A stretch of DNA of 64,000 nt from positions 62,001 through 126,000 of the forward strand of contig NZ_ARQE01000012.1 of NCBI RefSeq assembly GCF_000382705.1, in the 5' to 3' direction. The notes beneath the pieces are model-generated. The model was given only the letters and a program-made list of their open reading frames with translations. It searched no databases and was not told the origin of the DNA. Below are positions 33,391 to 41,682 of this stretch, piece by piece. A program made the translations under genes and the position numbers. This DNA is from Aureimonas ureilytica DSM 18598 = NBRC 106430. Lineage in GTDB: Bacteria; Pseudomonadota; Alphaproteobacteria; Rhizobiales; Rhizobiaceae. Position 1 is the stretch's first letter, and each line of letters begins with the position of its first letter.

Positions 33391-35052
33391 TCAACGCCCC
33401 GCCGCCTCCGGGCGCAGGCGGAAGCGCTGGATCTTGCCGGTCTGGGTTCGCGGCAGGGCGGCCACGAACCGGATCGAGCGGGGATATTTGTAAGGGGCGA
33501 TGGTCGCCTTGACGTGATCCTGCAGCCGCTTGACCGTCAATCCGTCCGCCTCCACGCCCTCCGCCAGAACGACATGGGCTTCCACGATCTGCCCGCGATC
33601 CCCGTCCGGCGCGCCGATCACGGCGCATTCCGCGACGTCCGGATGGGTGAGAAGCGCTTCCTCGACCTCAGGGCCGGCGATGTTGTAGCCGGCGCTCACG
33701 ATCATGTCGTCCGAGCGCGCCGCGAAATGGAAGAACCCGTCCTCGTCCTGATAGAAGGCGTCGCCGGTGAGATTCCAGCCGTCCCGCACGTAGTCGCGCT
33801 GGCGATCGTCGGCCATGTAGCGGCACCCGGTCGGCCCACGGACGGCGAGCCGGCCGACGGTTCCGCGCGGCACCTCGCGCATGTCGCCATCGACGATCCG
33901 CGCCTCGTAGCCCCTCACCGCCTTGCCGGTGGAATTGGGCTTTCGATCCTCGAACCGGTTGGAAATGAAGATATGCAGCATCTCGGTCGAGCCGATCCCG
34001 TCGAGGATCGGCTTGCCGGTCTGTTGCGTCCAGTCCTCGAAGACCGCCCCGGGCAGGGTCTCGCCGGCCGAGATGGCGACGCGCAGCGAGGACAGGTCCG
34101 CGCCGGTCTCCATCGCCTTCAGCATGGCGCGATAGGCCGTGGGCGCGGTGAAGGAGACGGTCGCCCTGTAGGTCTCGATGATCTCGACCATGTTCGGCGG
34201 CGTCGCATGTTCGAGAAGGGTCGCGGCGGCGCCGAAGCGCAGCGGAAAGATCGCCAGGCCGCCAAGGCCGAAGGTGAAGGCGAGCGGCGGCGAGCCGACG
34301 AAAATATCGTCCGGCCGCACCTCCAGAACCTCCCGCGCATAGCCGTCGGCGGCGATCAGGAGGTCGCGGTGGAAATGCATCGTGGCCTTGGGGACGCCCG
34401 TCGTGCCGGAGGTGAAGCCGAGCAGCGCCACGTCGTCACGACCCGTCTTCACCGCGTCGAACCGCACGGGCTTGTCGAGGGCGATGCGATCGAGTTCGGC
34501 GTCGTGGTTGGCGGTTCCGTCGAAGCCCACCACCTGCTTGAGGAAGGCGCTGTCCTTGGCGCAGGCGACCATTTCCTCCATCAGCCGCGTGTCGCAGAGC
34601 GCCAGGGCGATCTCGGCCTTGTCGACGATCTTCGCCAGTTCCCCGGCGCGCAGCATCGGCATGGTGTTGACGACCACGGCGCCGGCCTTGGTGGCCGCCA
34701 GCCAGCAGGCGACCATGGCCGGATTGTTGGCGGAGCGGATCAGCACGCGGTTGCCGGGCTTCAGGCCGTAGACATCCACCAGCGCGTGGGCGATCCGGCT
34801 CGTCCAGTCGGCCAGTTCCTTGTAGGTGCGGCGCCGGCCATTGCCGATCAGGGCCGTGTTGTCGCCGAAGCCGCGCTCGACCATCCGGTCGGTCAGTTCG
34901 ACCGCGGCGTTGACGTGCTCGGGATAGTCGAACCCGTCGAGAAGGAGATCCGGCCAGTCCTCGATCGGAGGAAGATTGTCCCGCGTGAAAGTGTCGACAT
35001 GGGCAGTTGGACCGAGCACCGTGGTTCCCTCGAGATGACGGTTGCAATGCAT
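33391..35052 (-). CDS. Aryl-CoA ligase, 2-aminobenzoate/benzoate-CoA ligase-like
   Basis: About 553 residues; ANL-superfamily AMP-forming ligase. The ATP motif TSGTTGVPKATMHFHRD, A5-like GIGSTEMLHIF, A8 hinge region DDMIVSAGYNI and the catalytic Lys in RTQTGKIQRF are all present. The N-terminal THE-type block AHVDTFTRDNLPP and the -DGFDYPEHVN- segment are characteristic of the anthranilate/benzoate-CoA ligase branch; salicylate-CoA ligase is also possible. Start uncertain: ATG 35052 chosen; no clear ribosome site, and a start 60 nt upstream is open. With TDO just downstream, an anthranilate substrate (tryptophan to kynurenine to anthranilate) is attractive but inferred. Confidence 0.87.
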   Translation of the reverse strand: MHCNRHLEGTTVLGPTAHVDTFTRDNLPPIEDWPDLLLDGFDYPEHVNAAVELTDRMVERGFGDNTALIGNGRRRTYKELADWTSRIAHALVDVYGLKPGNRVLIRSANNPAMVACWLAATKAGAVVVNTMPMLRAGELAKIVDKAEIALALCDTRLMEEMVACAKDSAFLKQVVGFDGTANHDAELDRIALDKPVRFDAVKTGRDDVALLGFTSGTTGVPKATMHFHRDLLIAADGYAREVLEVRPDDIFVGSPPLAFTFGLGGLAIFPLRFGAAATLLEHATPPNMVEIIETYRATVSFTAPTAYRAMLKAMETGADLSSLRVAISAGETLPGAVFEDWTQQTGKPILDGIGSTEMLHIFISNRFEDRKPNSTGKAVRGYEARIVDGDMREVPRGTVGRLAVRGPTGCRYMADDRQRDYVRDGWNLTGDAFYQDEDGFFHFAARSDDMIVSAGYNIAGPEVEEALLTHPDVAECAVIGAPDGDRGQIVEAHVVLAEGVEADGLTVKRLQDHVKATIAPYKYPRSIRFVAALPRTQTGKIQRFRLRPEAAGR

Positions 35053-35349
35053 CGCGGCTTGGGGACCCGGCACGAAGGCTCGGCTCCGGTCCACCGGTTT
35101 GGGCCGGGGCATCTCGAAAAGCTGTCACAGGCCCCAAATCATTTCAAGTCTAAAGTTTTGGCATCGGATGCTCGAAACTTCACCTCTTCGCGACGGCTCT
35201 GCGCCCGCCGTCCGAGGACGCAAAGCTCCGGGACGCAGGGACAAGAACGGGGGTCGTGGGTGAGACGCCCGGCCTAACGCCCGGGAGCGGGTGAGCTTTA
35301 GGGTGAGGCCGTCGCAAGTCCTCGTCTTATCTCATCGGCAGATGTCGCC
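35053..35349. other. Divergent spacer between aryl-CoA ligase and AraC regulator 1
   Basis: 297 nt between divergent genes. It holds an AT-richer segment at about 35125-35190 (likely promoter of the ligase operon) and a GC-rich part with a short hairpin (GACGG...CCGTC near 35192-35212). The string GGACGCAAAGC at 35216-35226 resembles part of a c-di-GMP riboswitch core, but the rest of that motif is missing. No gene seen. Confidence 0.4.
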
Positions 35350-36459
35350 ATGATCCATCAGGTCGCCCCCTTTCATTCCTCCCTTCGGGCCGACGACAGC
35401 GTCGTCTCCCGTTTCCGCCGCGTCGTCGCCTCGGGCAACGGGGCGGAGGGATTGGGCGAGGCGCGTGCGGGGTTGAGGGCGTTCGCCGGCTTCGCCATCG
35501 GTGTGCTCGATGCGTGCGAGGCCGCGTCCCTCGGTCTTGCGAGAGGGTCGGGCGGCGCCGTGATCGAGGAACAGGATCTCCTGATCCTGTGCCCCCCGGA
35601 AGTCGCGTCTTCTCCCGACAAGGAACGAACGAGCGCAGCTTCGGGCGGCGACATCCTCTGCATCGATCTGGCACAGGCCTGGGAGCCGGTCGGCGAAGGG
35701 CGGATGCTGGCGCTTCTCGTTCCGCGCAGTCTCGTGCGCCTCGCGCCCACCGTGATCGAGGCCGCGCACCGCGCCCGTCTCGACGCCGACACGGGCCTGG
35801 GGCGCGTTCTCGCCGGGCAGATCGCGCTTCTCGCCAAGGCCGCGCAGGGGCTCAGCGCGCAGGAGGGCGCGGCCCTCACCGAAACCGTCAGCGCGCTCGT
35901 CACGACCCTCTTCACCAAGGCCGCGCCGCAGGGGGACGCAGCGATGACGGACCTGCCGCTCGCCGCCATCCAGGCGTTCATCGGCCAGAATCTGGCGCGA
36001 CCGGACCTGTCGCAGGCCCTCATCTGCCGCGAGTTCGGCCTGTCGCGCTCGGCGCTCTACCGCCTCTTCGCGCCGCTCGGGGGCGTCGCGGGCGTCATTC
36101 GGGAGCGGCGCCTGGACTGCGCGAAGCGTTACTTGAGCATGATGGGCGACAAGCGGGTGAGCGTCGCGCGGATCGCCGCCGCCGCGGGCTTTCCGAGCGA
36201 TGCCGCCTTCACGCGGGCGTTCCGCCAGCGCTTCGGCATCGCGCCGAGCGCCGTTTCCCCGCCGACGCGCCTCGCCTGCGGCACGGGTCTCGAGGACGCG
36301 ACGCTGTGGCGTCGCCGCTGGCTCGACAACAGCCGCATTCAGGACAGCCCCGTCTCGACCGGCGACGGCGCGACGCCCCGCTGGCACCCGAGGCGGAGCG
36401 GGCGGCAAGCGGGGCGCATTGTCGGCGCCGGACCGTTCCAAGCCTCCGCCGAGGCGTGA
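35350..36459 (+). CDS. AraC-family transcriptional regulator 1
   Basis: 369-residue protein. An N-terminal cupin-like effector region of about 190 residues is followed by an AraC-type double HTH at about 205-300: LICREFGLSRSALYRLFAPL (first HTH) and SVARIAAAAGFPSDAAF, then RAFRQRFGIAPS (second HTH). The C-terminal 60 residues are a low-complexity, Arg/Gly-rich extension beyond the usual AraC end, possibly because an original stop was lost. Divergent from the aryl-CoA ligase, so it may control it. First of four consecutive AraC paralogues. Confidence 0.9.
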   Translation: MIHQVAPFHSSLRADDSVVSRFRRVVASGNGAEGLGEARAGLRAFAGFAIGVLDACEAASLGLARGSGGAVIEEQDLLILCPPEVASSPDKERTSAASGGDILCIDLAQAWEPVGEGRMLALLVPRSLVRLAPTVIEAAHRARLDADTGLGRVLAGQIALLAKAAQGLSAQEGAALTETVSALVTTLFTKAAPQGDAAMTDLPLAAIQAFIGQNLARPDLSQALICREFGLSRSALYRLFAPLGGVAGVIRERRLDCAKRYLSMMGDKRVSVARIAAAAGFPSDAAFTRAFRQRFGIAPSAVSPPTRLACGTGLEDATLWRRRWLDNSRIQDSPVSTGDGATPRWHPRRSGRQAGRIVGAGPFQASAEA

Positions 36460-36479
36460 CGGCGGAAGGGTGCGTCCGT

Positions 36480-37472
36480 TCAGGCCCCGCTTCGAAACCG
36501 CAGAACCGTTTCGATCCAGTCTTCCGGGGTGCGGGCGGCGGATCGGCTGTCCTCGCATCGCTCGCGCCGCCACTCGCCCGGCGAGAGTTGGAACGCCCTC
36601 CGAAAGGCCCGGGAGAAGCCGGCGGCGTCGTTGAAGCCGCAGGCGTCGGCGATATCCTGGAGCGGCTCCTGCGGGCGCTCCTCGATCAAGCGCCGCGCCC
36701 GCTCCAGCCGCTCGCGCCGGACGAAGGCCTGAACGCCGCCGTCCGCCTGGAAGAGACGATAAAGGGATGCCCGCGACAGGCCGCAATGTCGGGCGAGCCC
36801 GATCATGTCGATCTCGGGCTGCGCGAGATGCCGCCTGAGGTAGATTTCGGCGATCTGCCGCGCCGTGGAGCGGACGAAAGGCACGACCTCCGGGTCCGCT
36901 TCGGCGAGCGGCGTACCGGACAGGAGAACGAGAAAGGCGGCGATGGCCTTCGTGGCGTCCGCCTCGCCGAGGCGCTCGGCCGCATTCGACAGGCCCGCGA
37001 GATGGGCGGCCGCAAGGCGCCCCAAGGCCCCGTCGCCGCGCAGCACCGTTCCATGCCGCAGGGTGGACAAGCGCGTCTCGACCGTGTCTCGGGGCAGGAT
37101 CAGGTTGAGATCCTGTTCGTCGCTGCTTTCCTTGGCGTAGGGCTGGCTCATGTCGATGACGTTGATGTCGCCCGGCCCGGCCTGCACGATGGCCTCGCCA
37201 TAGAGCCCCTTGAAGGTCCCTTTCCGATACATCTGGAAGGCGATCTGATCCCAGCCGCCGCTGCGCGCGTGCTGCGCCGTGTGATCGTAGCGCTGCCCCG
37301 ACACATCGGTTTCGATCAGCAGCGCATCGCCCCACTGGCGCGTCGCCATGCGGCACTGGAAGGCCCCGCCGGCAGGCTCGGCTCTGGACACGGCGAAGAA
37401 CGGCTCGGTGATATCCTTCCACGCGTCGAAGCGCTGCTGTTCGGGAAGATGGTTGAGGTCGAGCCGCTGCAT
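36480..37472 (-). CDS. AraC-family transcriptional regulator 2
   Basis: 330-residue AraC-type regulator of the AraC_binding_2 kind. The N-terminal sensor begins MQRLDLNHLPEQQRFDAW. The C-terminal DNA-binding part has ARHCGLSRASLYRLFQADGG, then IADACGFNDAAGFSRAFRRA. Convergent with regulator 1 (20-nt gap) and followed upstream by regulator 3 on the same strand. The sensor domain resembles those of TetD/NphR-like aromatic-degradation activators. Confidence 0.92.
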   Translation of the reverse strand: MQRLDLNHLPEQQRFDAWKDITEPFFAVSRAEPAGGAFQCRMATRQWGDALLIETDVSGQRYDHTAQHARSGGWDQIAFQMYRKGTFKGLYGEAIVQAGPGDINVIDMSQPYAKESSDEQDLNLILPRDTVETRLSTLRHGTVLRGDGALGRLAAAHLAGLSNAAERLGEADATKAIAAFLVLLSGTPLAEADPEVVPFVRSTARQIAEIYLRRHLAQPEIDMIGLARHCGLSRASLYRLFQADGGVQAFVRRERLERARRLIEERPQEPLQDIADACGFNDAAGFSRAFRRAFQLSPGEWRRERCEDSRSAARTPEDWIETVLRFRSGA

Positions 37473-37542
37473 TCAAACGTCCGTCGGAGGACCGATAGCC
37501 GTCTTATAGACCGCGAAGGGACGATCGTCACATGCGGCAAAC

Positions 37543-38586
37543 TCATCGCGCGCCGCGGGCCTGCGGGCCGTCCGCGTCGCCCTCCCCCCATTCCGCTCGG
37601 AGCCAAAGCAGAAAGCGGGGATCGATCCGCGCCTCGCCGCCGGCTTGCCAGAGCGTGCGATAGGCTGCGGGAGACAGGCCGAAGCGCCGTTTGAACGCGC
37701 GGGAGAAGAAGGCGGGCGACGAGAAGCCCGAGGCTCGAGCGATCTCCCCGACCGATGGCGCGGCTTCCGGGCCACCGGCGAGGAGTCCGGCCGCATGGCG
37801 CAGCCTTGCGTCCTGGATCAGGCGCTCGACGCCCCCGTCCGGGGCCGCGAGGCGATAAAGCGCGGAGCGCGAAAGGCCGAGGAGCGAGGCGAGCTTGGCG
37901 GGCGAAAGATCGGCGTCCTCGACGCGCCGCGCGAGTTCGACGTCGAGTTCGGCACTAAGATGGGCATCGAGATCGCACGAAGGGTCCGAAGCGCGGGCGA
38001 GAGGCTGCGCCGCGCTCCGCGCTTCGGGGCGGGCGAGGAGGTCGATCGCCTCGACGACCGCCCGCGCCTCCATGGGAGACAGATCGGGAGGGCCCTCGGT
38101 GAGAAGGCGGATCGGCGCGCCGATCAGCGCATTCGCTCCCTCCTCCGCCCGGAGCCAGCGGCCATGCGCGGGCGCCCCCTCGCCACGCTCGCCGCGCGGC
38201 AGGAACAGGAAGGCGATCTCGGCCCCCGCTTCGCAGCGGATCGAGAAGGGGCGGGTCATGTCGAACAGCATCGTGTCGCCGGCCTCAAGGGTCCGGTCGT
38301 CCGCCTCGGCGCGGGCGGAGCAGCGCCCCGAAAGAGCATGAAGGATCAGGCGATGGTCCCAGCCGCCCCGCCGTTCGGCTTGCGCGGGCCGGCCAAGTTG
38401 CAGCGCGCCCGCGTCCAGCTTGAGCAGGAGCCCGCCGCCGACCGGGCGCGCCGCGAAGCGCACGGGAAAGCTCGCATCCCCCAACTCACCCAGTTCGAAG
38501 ATCGGCGCGAGGGCGGCGGCGAGAGGCCACGCGGCTGAACGGTTCGGGAAGACGCCGCTTCGCTCATGGGTCGAGAGGACGATCAT
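37543..38586 (-). CDS. AraC-family transcriptional regulator 3
   Basis: 347-residue AraC-type regulator, more diverged and Ala/Arg-rich. The sensor region covers about residues 30-230. The HTH pair contains LASLLGLSRSALYRLAAPDGG and ARASGFSSPAFFSRAFKRRF. The start ATG 38586 fits the length of its neighbours. It lies 70 nt upstream of regulator 2 on the same strand, so the two could be co-transcribed. Confidence 0.88.
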   Translation of the reverse strand: MIVLSTHERSGVFPNRSAAWPLAAALAPIFELGELGDASFPVRFAARPVGGGLLLKLDAGALQLGRPAQAERRGGWDHRLILHALSGRCSARAEADDRTLEAGDTMLFDMTRPFSIRCEAGAEIAFLFLPRGERGEGAPAHGRWLRAEEGANALIGAPIRLLTEGPPDLSPMEARAVVEAIDLLARPEARSAAQPLARASDPSCDLDAHLSAELDVELARRVEDADLSPAKLASLLGLSRSALYRLAAPDGGVERLIQDARLRHAAGLLAGGPEAAPSVGEIARASGFSSPAFFSRAFKRRFGLSPAAYRTLWQAGGEARIDPRFLLWLRAEWGEGDADGPQARGAR

Positions 38587-38646
38587 GGCGGCGCTTGTCG
38601 CAGGGGCGTGCGGTCCCGGTCAATGCGGCGATCGTCGACCGCCGGC

Positions 38647-39702
38647 CTATCCGTTGCGGCCGGAGGCCAGATCCTCGAGCCAGGCCTGAATCCAGTTCTG
38701 CTCGGCCTCCAGCGCATCGGCGGCCGCTTCGTCGATGCGCAGCCGCGCCTTGAGGATGGCCTCGCGCGGGGTGAGACCGTAGCGATTGCGGAACGCGCGG
38801 GAGAAGGAAGCCTCGCTCGGAAAGCCGCAGGCAAGTCCCAGACGCGCGACCGCGCCGCGCCCCATGCCGACGGAGGCCAGACGCAGGGCGGCGCGTTCCA
38901 GCCGGCGGTCGCGAATATAGTCGGCGATGCCGCCGAGCGGCTCGAAGATGCGATAGAGCGCCGAGCGCGACAGGCCGAAATGCCGGCTGATCGAGTCGAT
39001 CGACAGCGCGGGGTCGGCGAGATTGTTCTCGATATGGGCGCGGATCGAGCTCAGCGTCAGCGCCAGCACGCCCGCGGGGTCCTCGACCTTACCCCGCCCC
39101 GCCACGGACAGGCCGACGCTCAGGAGCGTCGAGGCGAAACTGGTGATCGGGTCGAGATCGGAGGCCGTGACGCGGGCGGCGGTCGCGGCCAGCGCCGTCA
39201 GCTGCTGGCCGAGCAGCGCTCCGATCGGCGAGGCGCCGTCGATCACCATGCCATGCGCCGTGTCGATGGTGCGCGGCGGCAGATGGATCAGCGTCCGGGG
39301 CATGACGATGCTCACCGTGTCGAGCTTCGACAGCGTGGCGGCGTGGCGGCGCGACAGGTCGAAGCAGACGAGATCGCCCGCCTTCACCCGTCCGTCGCGC
39401 CCCTCCGCCTCGAACTCGCCCTCGCCCTTCTCGTAGAGCTGAAACAGGATGTGGTCGACGCCGACCGCGCCGACCAGCGCCTCGTCGCGCCGCGTCCGCA
39501 GCGGGCTGTTGCTCGACGTGCCGATCAGGAAGCGCCCGAGATGGTGGGTGAGGAGCCGACCGCGAAAGCTCTCGCGGTAATCGGTGGCGGCGGGCTGCGC
39601 CTCGAAGATGCTGGCGACCGCGAGACGCCAGTGCTCGAAGGTCTCCTCCGCATTCAGCCCGTCCGGCAGGGCGATCGTGGTGGCGATGGGCGTGCCCGTC
39701 AT
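38647..39702 (-). CDS. AraC-family transcriptional regulator 4
   Basis: 351-residue AraC-type regulator. The cupin-like sensor spans about residues 20-225. The DNA-binding part has SRHFGLSRSALYRIFEPLGG and LACGFPSEASFSRAFRNRYG. ATG 39702 (MTGTPIATT) was chosen because upstream sequence in the frame is repetitive and unlike regulators. Shares the LSRSALYR core with the other three, indicating local duplication. It lies 60 nt upstream of regulator 3. Target genes unknown. Confidence 0.9.
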   Translation of the reverse strand: MTGTPIATTIALPDGLNAEETFEHWRLAVASIFEAQPAATDYRESFRGRLLTHHLGRFLIGTSSNSPLRTRRDEALVGAVGVDHILFQLYEKGEGEFEAEGRDGRVKAGDLVCFDLSRRHAATLSKLDTVSIVMPRTLIHLPPRTIDTAHGMVIDGASPIGALLGQQLTALAATAARVTASDLDPITSFASTLLSVGLSVAGRGKVEDPAGVLALTLSSIRAHIENNLADPALSIDSISRHFGLSRSALYRIFEPLGGIADYIRDRRLERAALRLASVGMGRGAVARLGLACGFPSEASFSRAFRNRYGLTPREAILKARLRIDEAAADALEAEQNWIQAWLEDLASGRNG

Positions 39703-39789
39703 CGGGCGCGATCCGCGCGCACGGGGCGGCGGGCCTTCGTCCGGCAGGGCGATCCGGGCACGCTCCGCCCCGTGCCCCTTCCAAACCCA

Positions 39790-39834
39790 GGGATGCCAAA
39801 CCCCGGGATGCCAACTCCCGGGATGCCAGCCCCT
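39790..39834. repeat. 15-bp tandem repeat, three copies
   Basis: Three adjacent imperfect copies of GGGATGCCAAACCCC: 39790-39804, 39805-39819 (GGGATGCCAACTCCC) and 39820-39834 (GGGATGCCAGCCCCT), preceded by a partial copy. About 90 nt upstream of the AraC regulator 4 start codon. Could be tandem regulator binding sites or slippage. Confidence 0.75.
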
Positions 39835-40091
39835 ACGATTCCAACGGCGACGCGACGGATAGTCGATCCGATCATCGTGTTGCCGCCCGTGACTGCATAC
39901 TGGAAACCGCGCCCGACTCGAGGGAAAGACGGCGAGGGATTTAAGGGCCCTGCGCGAGGGCCTCAAGTGGCTTTCGTCCCAGGGATGGCCCGGATCGTCC
40001 CAACGTTCGAAAGGGTGCCGAAATGCCCGCTTCGGCCTCGGATCGCGGCATGACATGGGACGGTGAGCCGTTCGTCCGGCACCGAAGCGAA

Positions 40092-40140
40092 GGACGCGGA
40101 CGGGCGCGGGCCGTTTCCAGCCTCGCGCCCGCCCGCGTCC
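40092..40140 (-). terminator. Long GC hairpin behind the RidA/flavoprotein operon
   Basis: Arms of 17 bp with one mismatch (40092-40108 and 40124-40140, beginning GGACGCGG and ending CCGCGTCC) around a 15-nt loop, five bases beyond the RidA stop codon at 40146. No U-tract, but position at the end of the long minus-strand operon suggests transcription termination or 3'-end protection. Confidence 0.55.
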
Positions 40141-40145
40141 GGCTC

Positions 40146-40490
40146 TTACCTGGCGGCGGTGACGACCACTTCGATCAGGACGTTCTTGCCGAGATCGGCG
40201 ACGCCGATCGTTGCGCGGGTCGGCAGGTCGGCGGCGGCGATCCACGAGGTCCAGGCCTCGTTCATCTCGCCCTTCTGGCTCATGTCGGTGACATAGAGCA
40301 TGGCCGACAGAAGCTTGGTCTTGTCGGTGCCGGCTTCGGCCAGAAGCTTGTCGAGCTTGGCGCAGATATCGGCGGTCTGGCCGCCCATGGTCTGCGTCAG
40401 GTCGTCGGCGATGAGGCCGCCGAGAAACACGATGCCGTTGTGCTCGACGATGCGATGCATGATCGGCGTCTGAAGGATGCGCTGGACCAT
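40146..40490 (-). CDS. RidA family (imine/enamine deaminase) protein
   Basis: 114-residue YjgF/YER057c/UK114-type trimeric protein. It speeds hydrolysis of reactive imines or 2-aminoacrylate released by PLP enzymes and amino-acid oxidases. Visible: N-terminal RIVEHNGIVFLGG, central LLSAMLYVTDM and the C-terminal RATIGVADLGKNVLIEV, where the conserved Arg binds the acid substrate. Excellent ribosome site (AAGGAG). It is the last gene of the minus-strand operon, directly behind a DAO-type flavoprotein, matching a role in clearing imino acids made by the oxidases. Confidence 0.93.
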   Translation of the reverse strand: MVQRILQTPIMHRIVEHNGIVFLGGLIADDLTQTMGGQTADICAKLDKLLAEAGTDKTKLLSAMLYVTDMSQKGEMNEAWTSWIAAADLPTRATIGVADLGKNVLIEVVVTAAR

Positions 40491-40558
40491 GATGAACTCC
40501 TTGTGGTCTGCGGACGGGAGTGCGCCGCCCTGACAAGGGCGAGCGCTGCGGAAAAGGG

Positions 40559-41680
40559 TCAGGCGGCCCGGGCGCCGAAGCGCGCGATGGAAAAGGGCTC
40601 GACGGGAAGATTGGTGCGCCCGGTCGTGACGAGCTCGGCGAGGATCGCGCCGCAGATCGGCCCGAGCTGGAAGCCGTGCAGCGAATAGCCGAAGGAGTGG
40701 AACAGCCCCTCCTCCGTCCGGCTCGGCCCGATCACCGGAATGCCGTCCTTCATGCGCGCCTCGATGCCGGCCCAGGCGCGCACGACGCGCGCGTCGCGCA
40801 TGACCGGAAAGAGATCGCGCACCGTGCGCGCGTTCTCGCCGAGCTTGGCGTAGTCGAGCACGGTGCGGTTGGTGTCGGGGTCGGCGCGGCCCAAATAGCC
40901 GCCGCCGATGAGAACCGTGCCATTGGCGAACTGCTTGAAGGACAGGGTGCGCGAGGTCGCGCCGACCACGGGCTTCAGGAACGGCGCGCGCCGCTCGGTG
41001 ATCATCAGCATGGGCGCGACGACCTCGAGCGGCACCGGCTCGCCGAAGCGTTCCGCGACGCGGCCCGCCCAGGCGCCGGCCGCGTTCACGAGGATCGGCG
41101 CGGACAGCTCGCGCCCGTCGGCGAGCCGCGCCACGAAGTCCCGCCCCTCGCGCCGAAGATCGGTGACGGCGACGCCCTCGACGATCCGCGCGCCGAGCCG
41201 CTCGGCCTTGTTGCGGAAGGCCTGCACGGTGCGAAAGGGCAGCGCCGCGCCGTCGCCGCGCGACACGAGGCCGCCCACCACATGGGGCGCGGCGGCGGGC
41301 ACGAGATCGCGCAGCTCGCGCTCGTCGATGACCTCCTCGTGGTCGAAGCCCATGGCACGGAGCGTCTCGGCGCGCTCCCGGCAGGTGGCGAGATCGGCTT
41401 CGGATTCGGCGAGTTTCACCTGCCCATGGCTTTCGAAGCCGCACTCGTCGTCCACGAGATCGGCGATGCGGTGCCAAAGCTCCATCGAGGCGATGGAGAG
41501 CGGGATTTCCGGCAGGGCGCGGCCGAGCCGGCGCACGCCCCCGGCATTGACGCCCGAGGCATGGCGGCCCGGATAATCCTTCTCGACCAGCGTCACGGAT
41601 GCGCCGCGCATCGCCAGATGCAGGGCGGCCGAGCAGCCATGCAGGCCGCCGCCGATGACGAGAACGTCGCTCCCCGCCAC
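40559..41680 (-). CDS. FAD-dependent oxidoreductase, DAO family (second flavoprotein)
   Basis: 373-residue DAO-type flavoenzyme, similar to glycine/sarcosine/D-amino acid oxidases. The dinucleotide motif VIGGGLHGC is close to the N-terminus and a second FAD segment is in VNAAGAWAG. The C-terminal part contains GPSRTEEGLFHSFGYSLHGFQLGP. The start is a GTG at 41680, two bases after the stop of the preceding subunit gene; no ATG lies in a suitable place. This is a second DAO protein in the operon beside the one at 43399-44517; it is not simply a copy, since the two are clearly diverged. Confidence 0.88.
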   Translation of the reverse strand: MAGSDVLVIGGGLHGCSAALHLAMRGASVTLVEKDYPGRHASGVNAGGVRRLGRALPEIPLSIASMELWHRIADLVDDECGFESHGQVKLAESEADLATCRERAETLRAMGFDHEEVIDERELRDLVPAAAPHVVGGLVSRGDGAALPFRTVQAFRNKAERLGARIVEGVAVTDLRREGRDFVARLADGRELSAPILVNAAGAWAGRVAERFGEPVPLEVVAPMLMITERRAPFLKPVVGATSRTLSFKQFANGTVLIGGGYLGRADPDTNRTVLDYAKLGENARTVRDLFPVMRDARVVRAWAGIEARMKDGIPVIGPSRTEEGLFHSFGYSLHGFQLGPICGAILAELVTTGRTNLPVEPFSIARFGARAA

Positions 41681-41682
41681 GC

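Larger units (their letters stand above)
39703..40145. other. Gene-free region between RidA operon end and AraC regulator 4
   Basis: 443 nt. Contains the 15-bp tandem repeat (39790-39834), an AT-richer stretch near 39840-39950 that may be the promoter of regulator 4, and a long hairpin at 40092-40140 just behind the RidA gene. Open frames here encode only repeat-derived Pro/Gly/Met or Trp/His/Pro peptides and are not supported as genes. Confidence 0.45.

Noticed and set aside
35205-35345. GGACGCAAAGC string and later GGCCTAA resemble parts of the c-di-GMP-I (GEMM) riboswitch core.
   Set aside because: The GCAAACC box, the GAAA-capped hairpin and correct spacing are missing, and the parts are about 40 nt too far apart.
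39703-40536. A longer N-terminus for AraC regulator 4 containing repeated Trp-His-Pro-Gly peptides.
   Set aside because: The peptide repeats simply reflect the 15-bp DNA repeat; the frame upstream is antisense-like and has no ribosome site for such a start.
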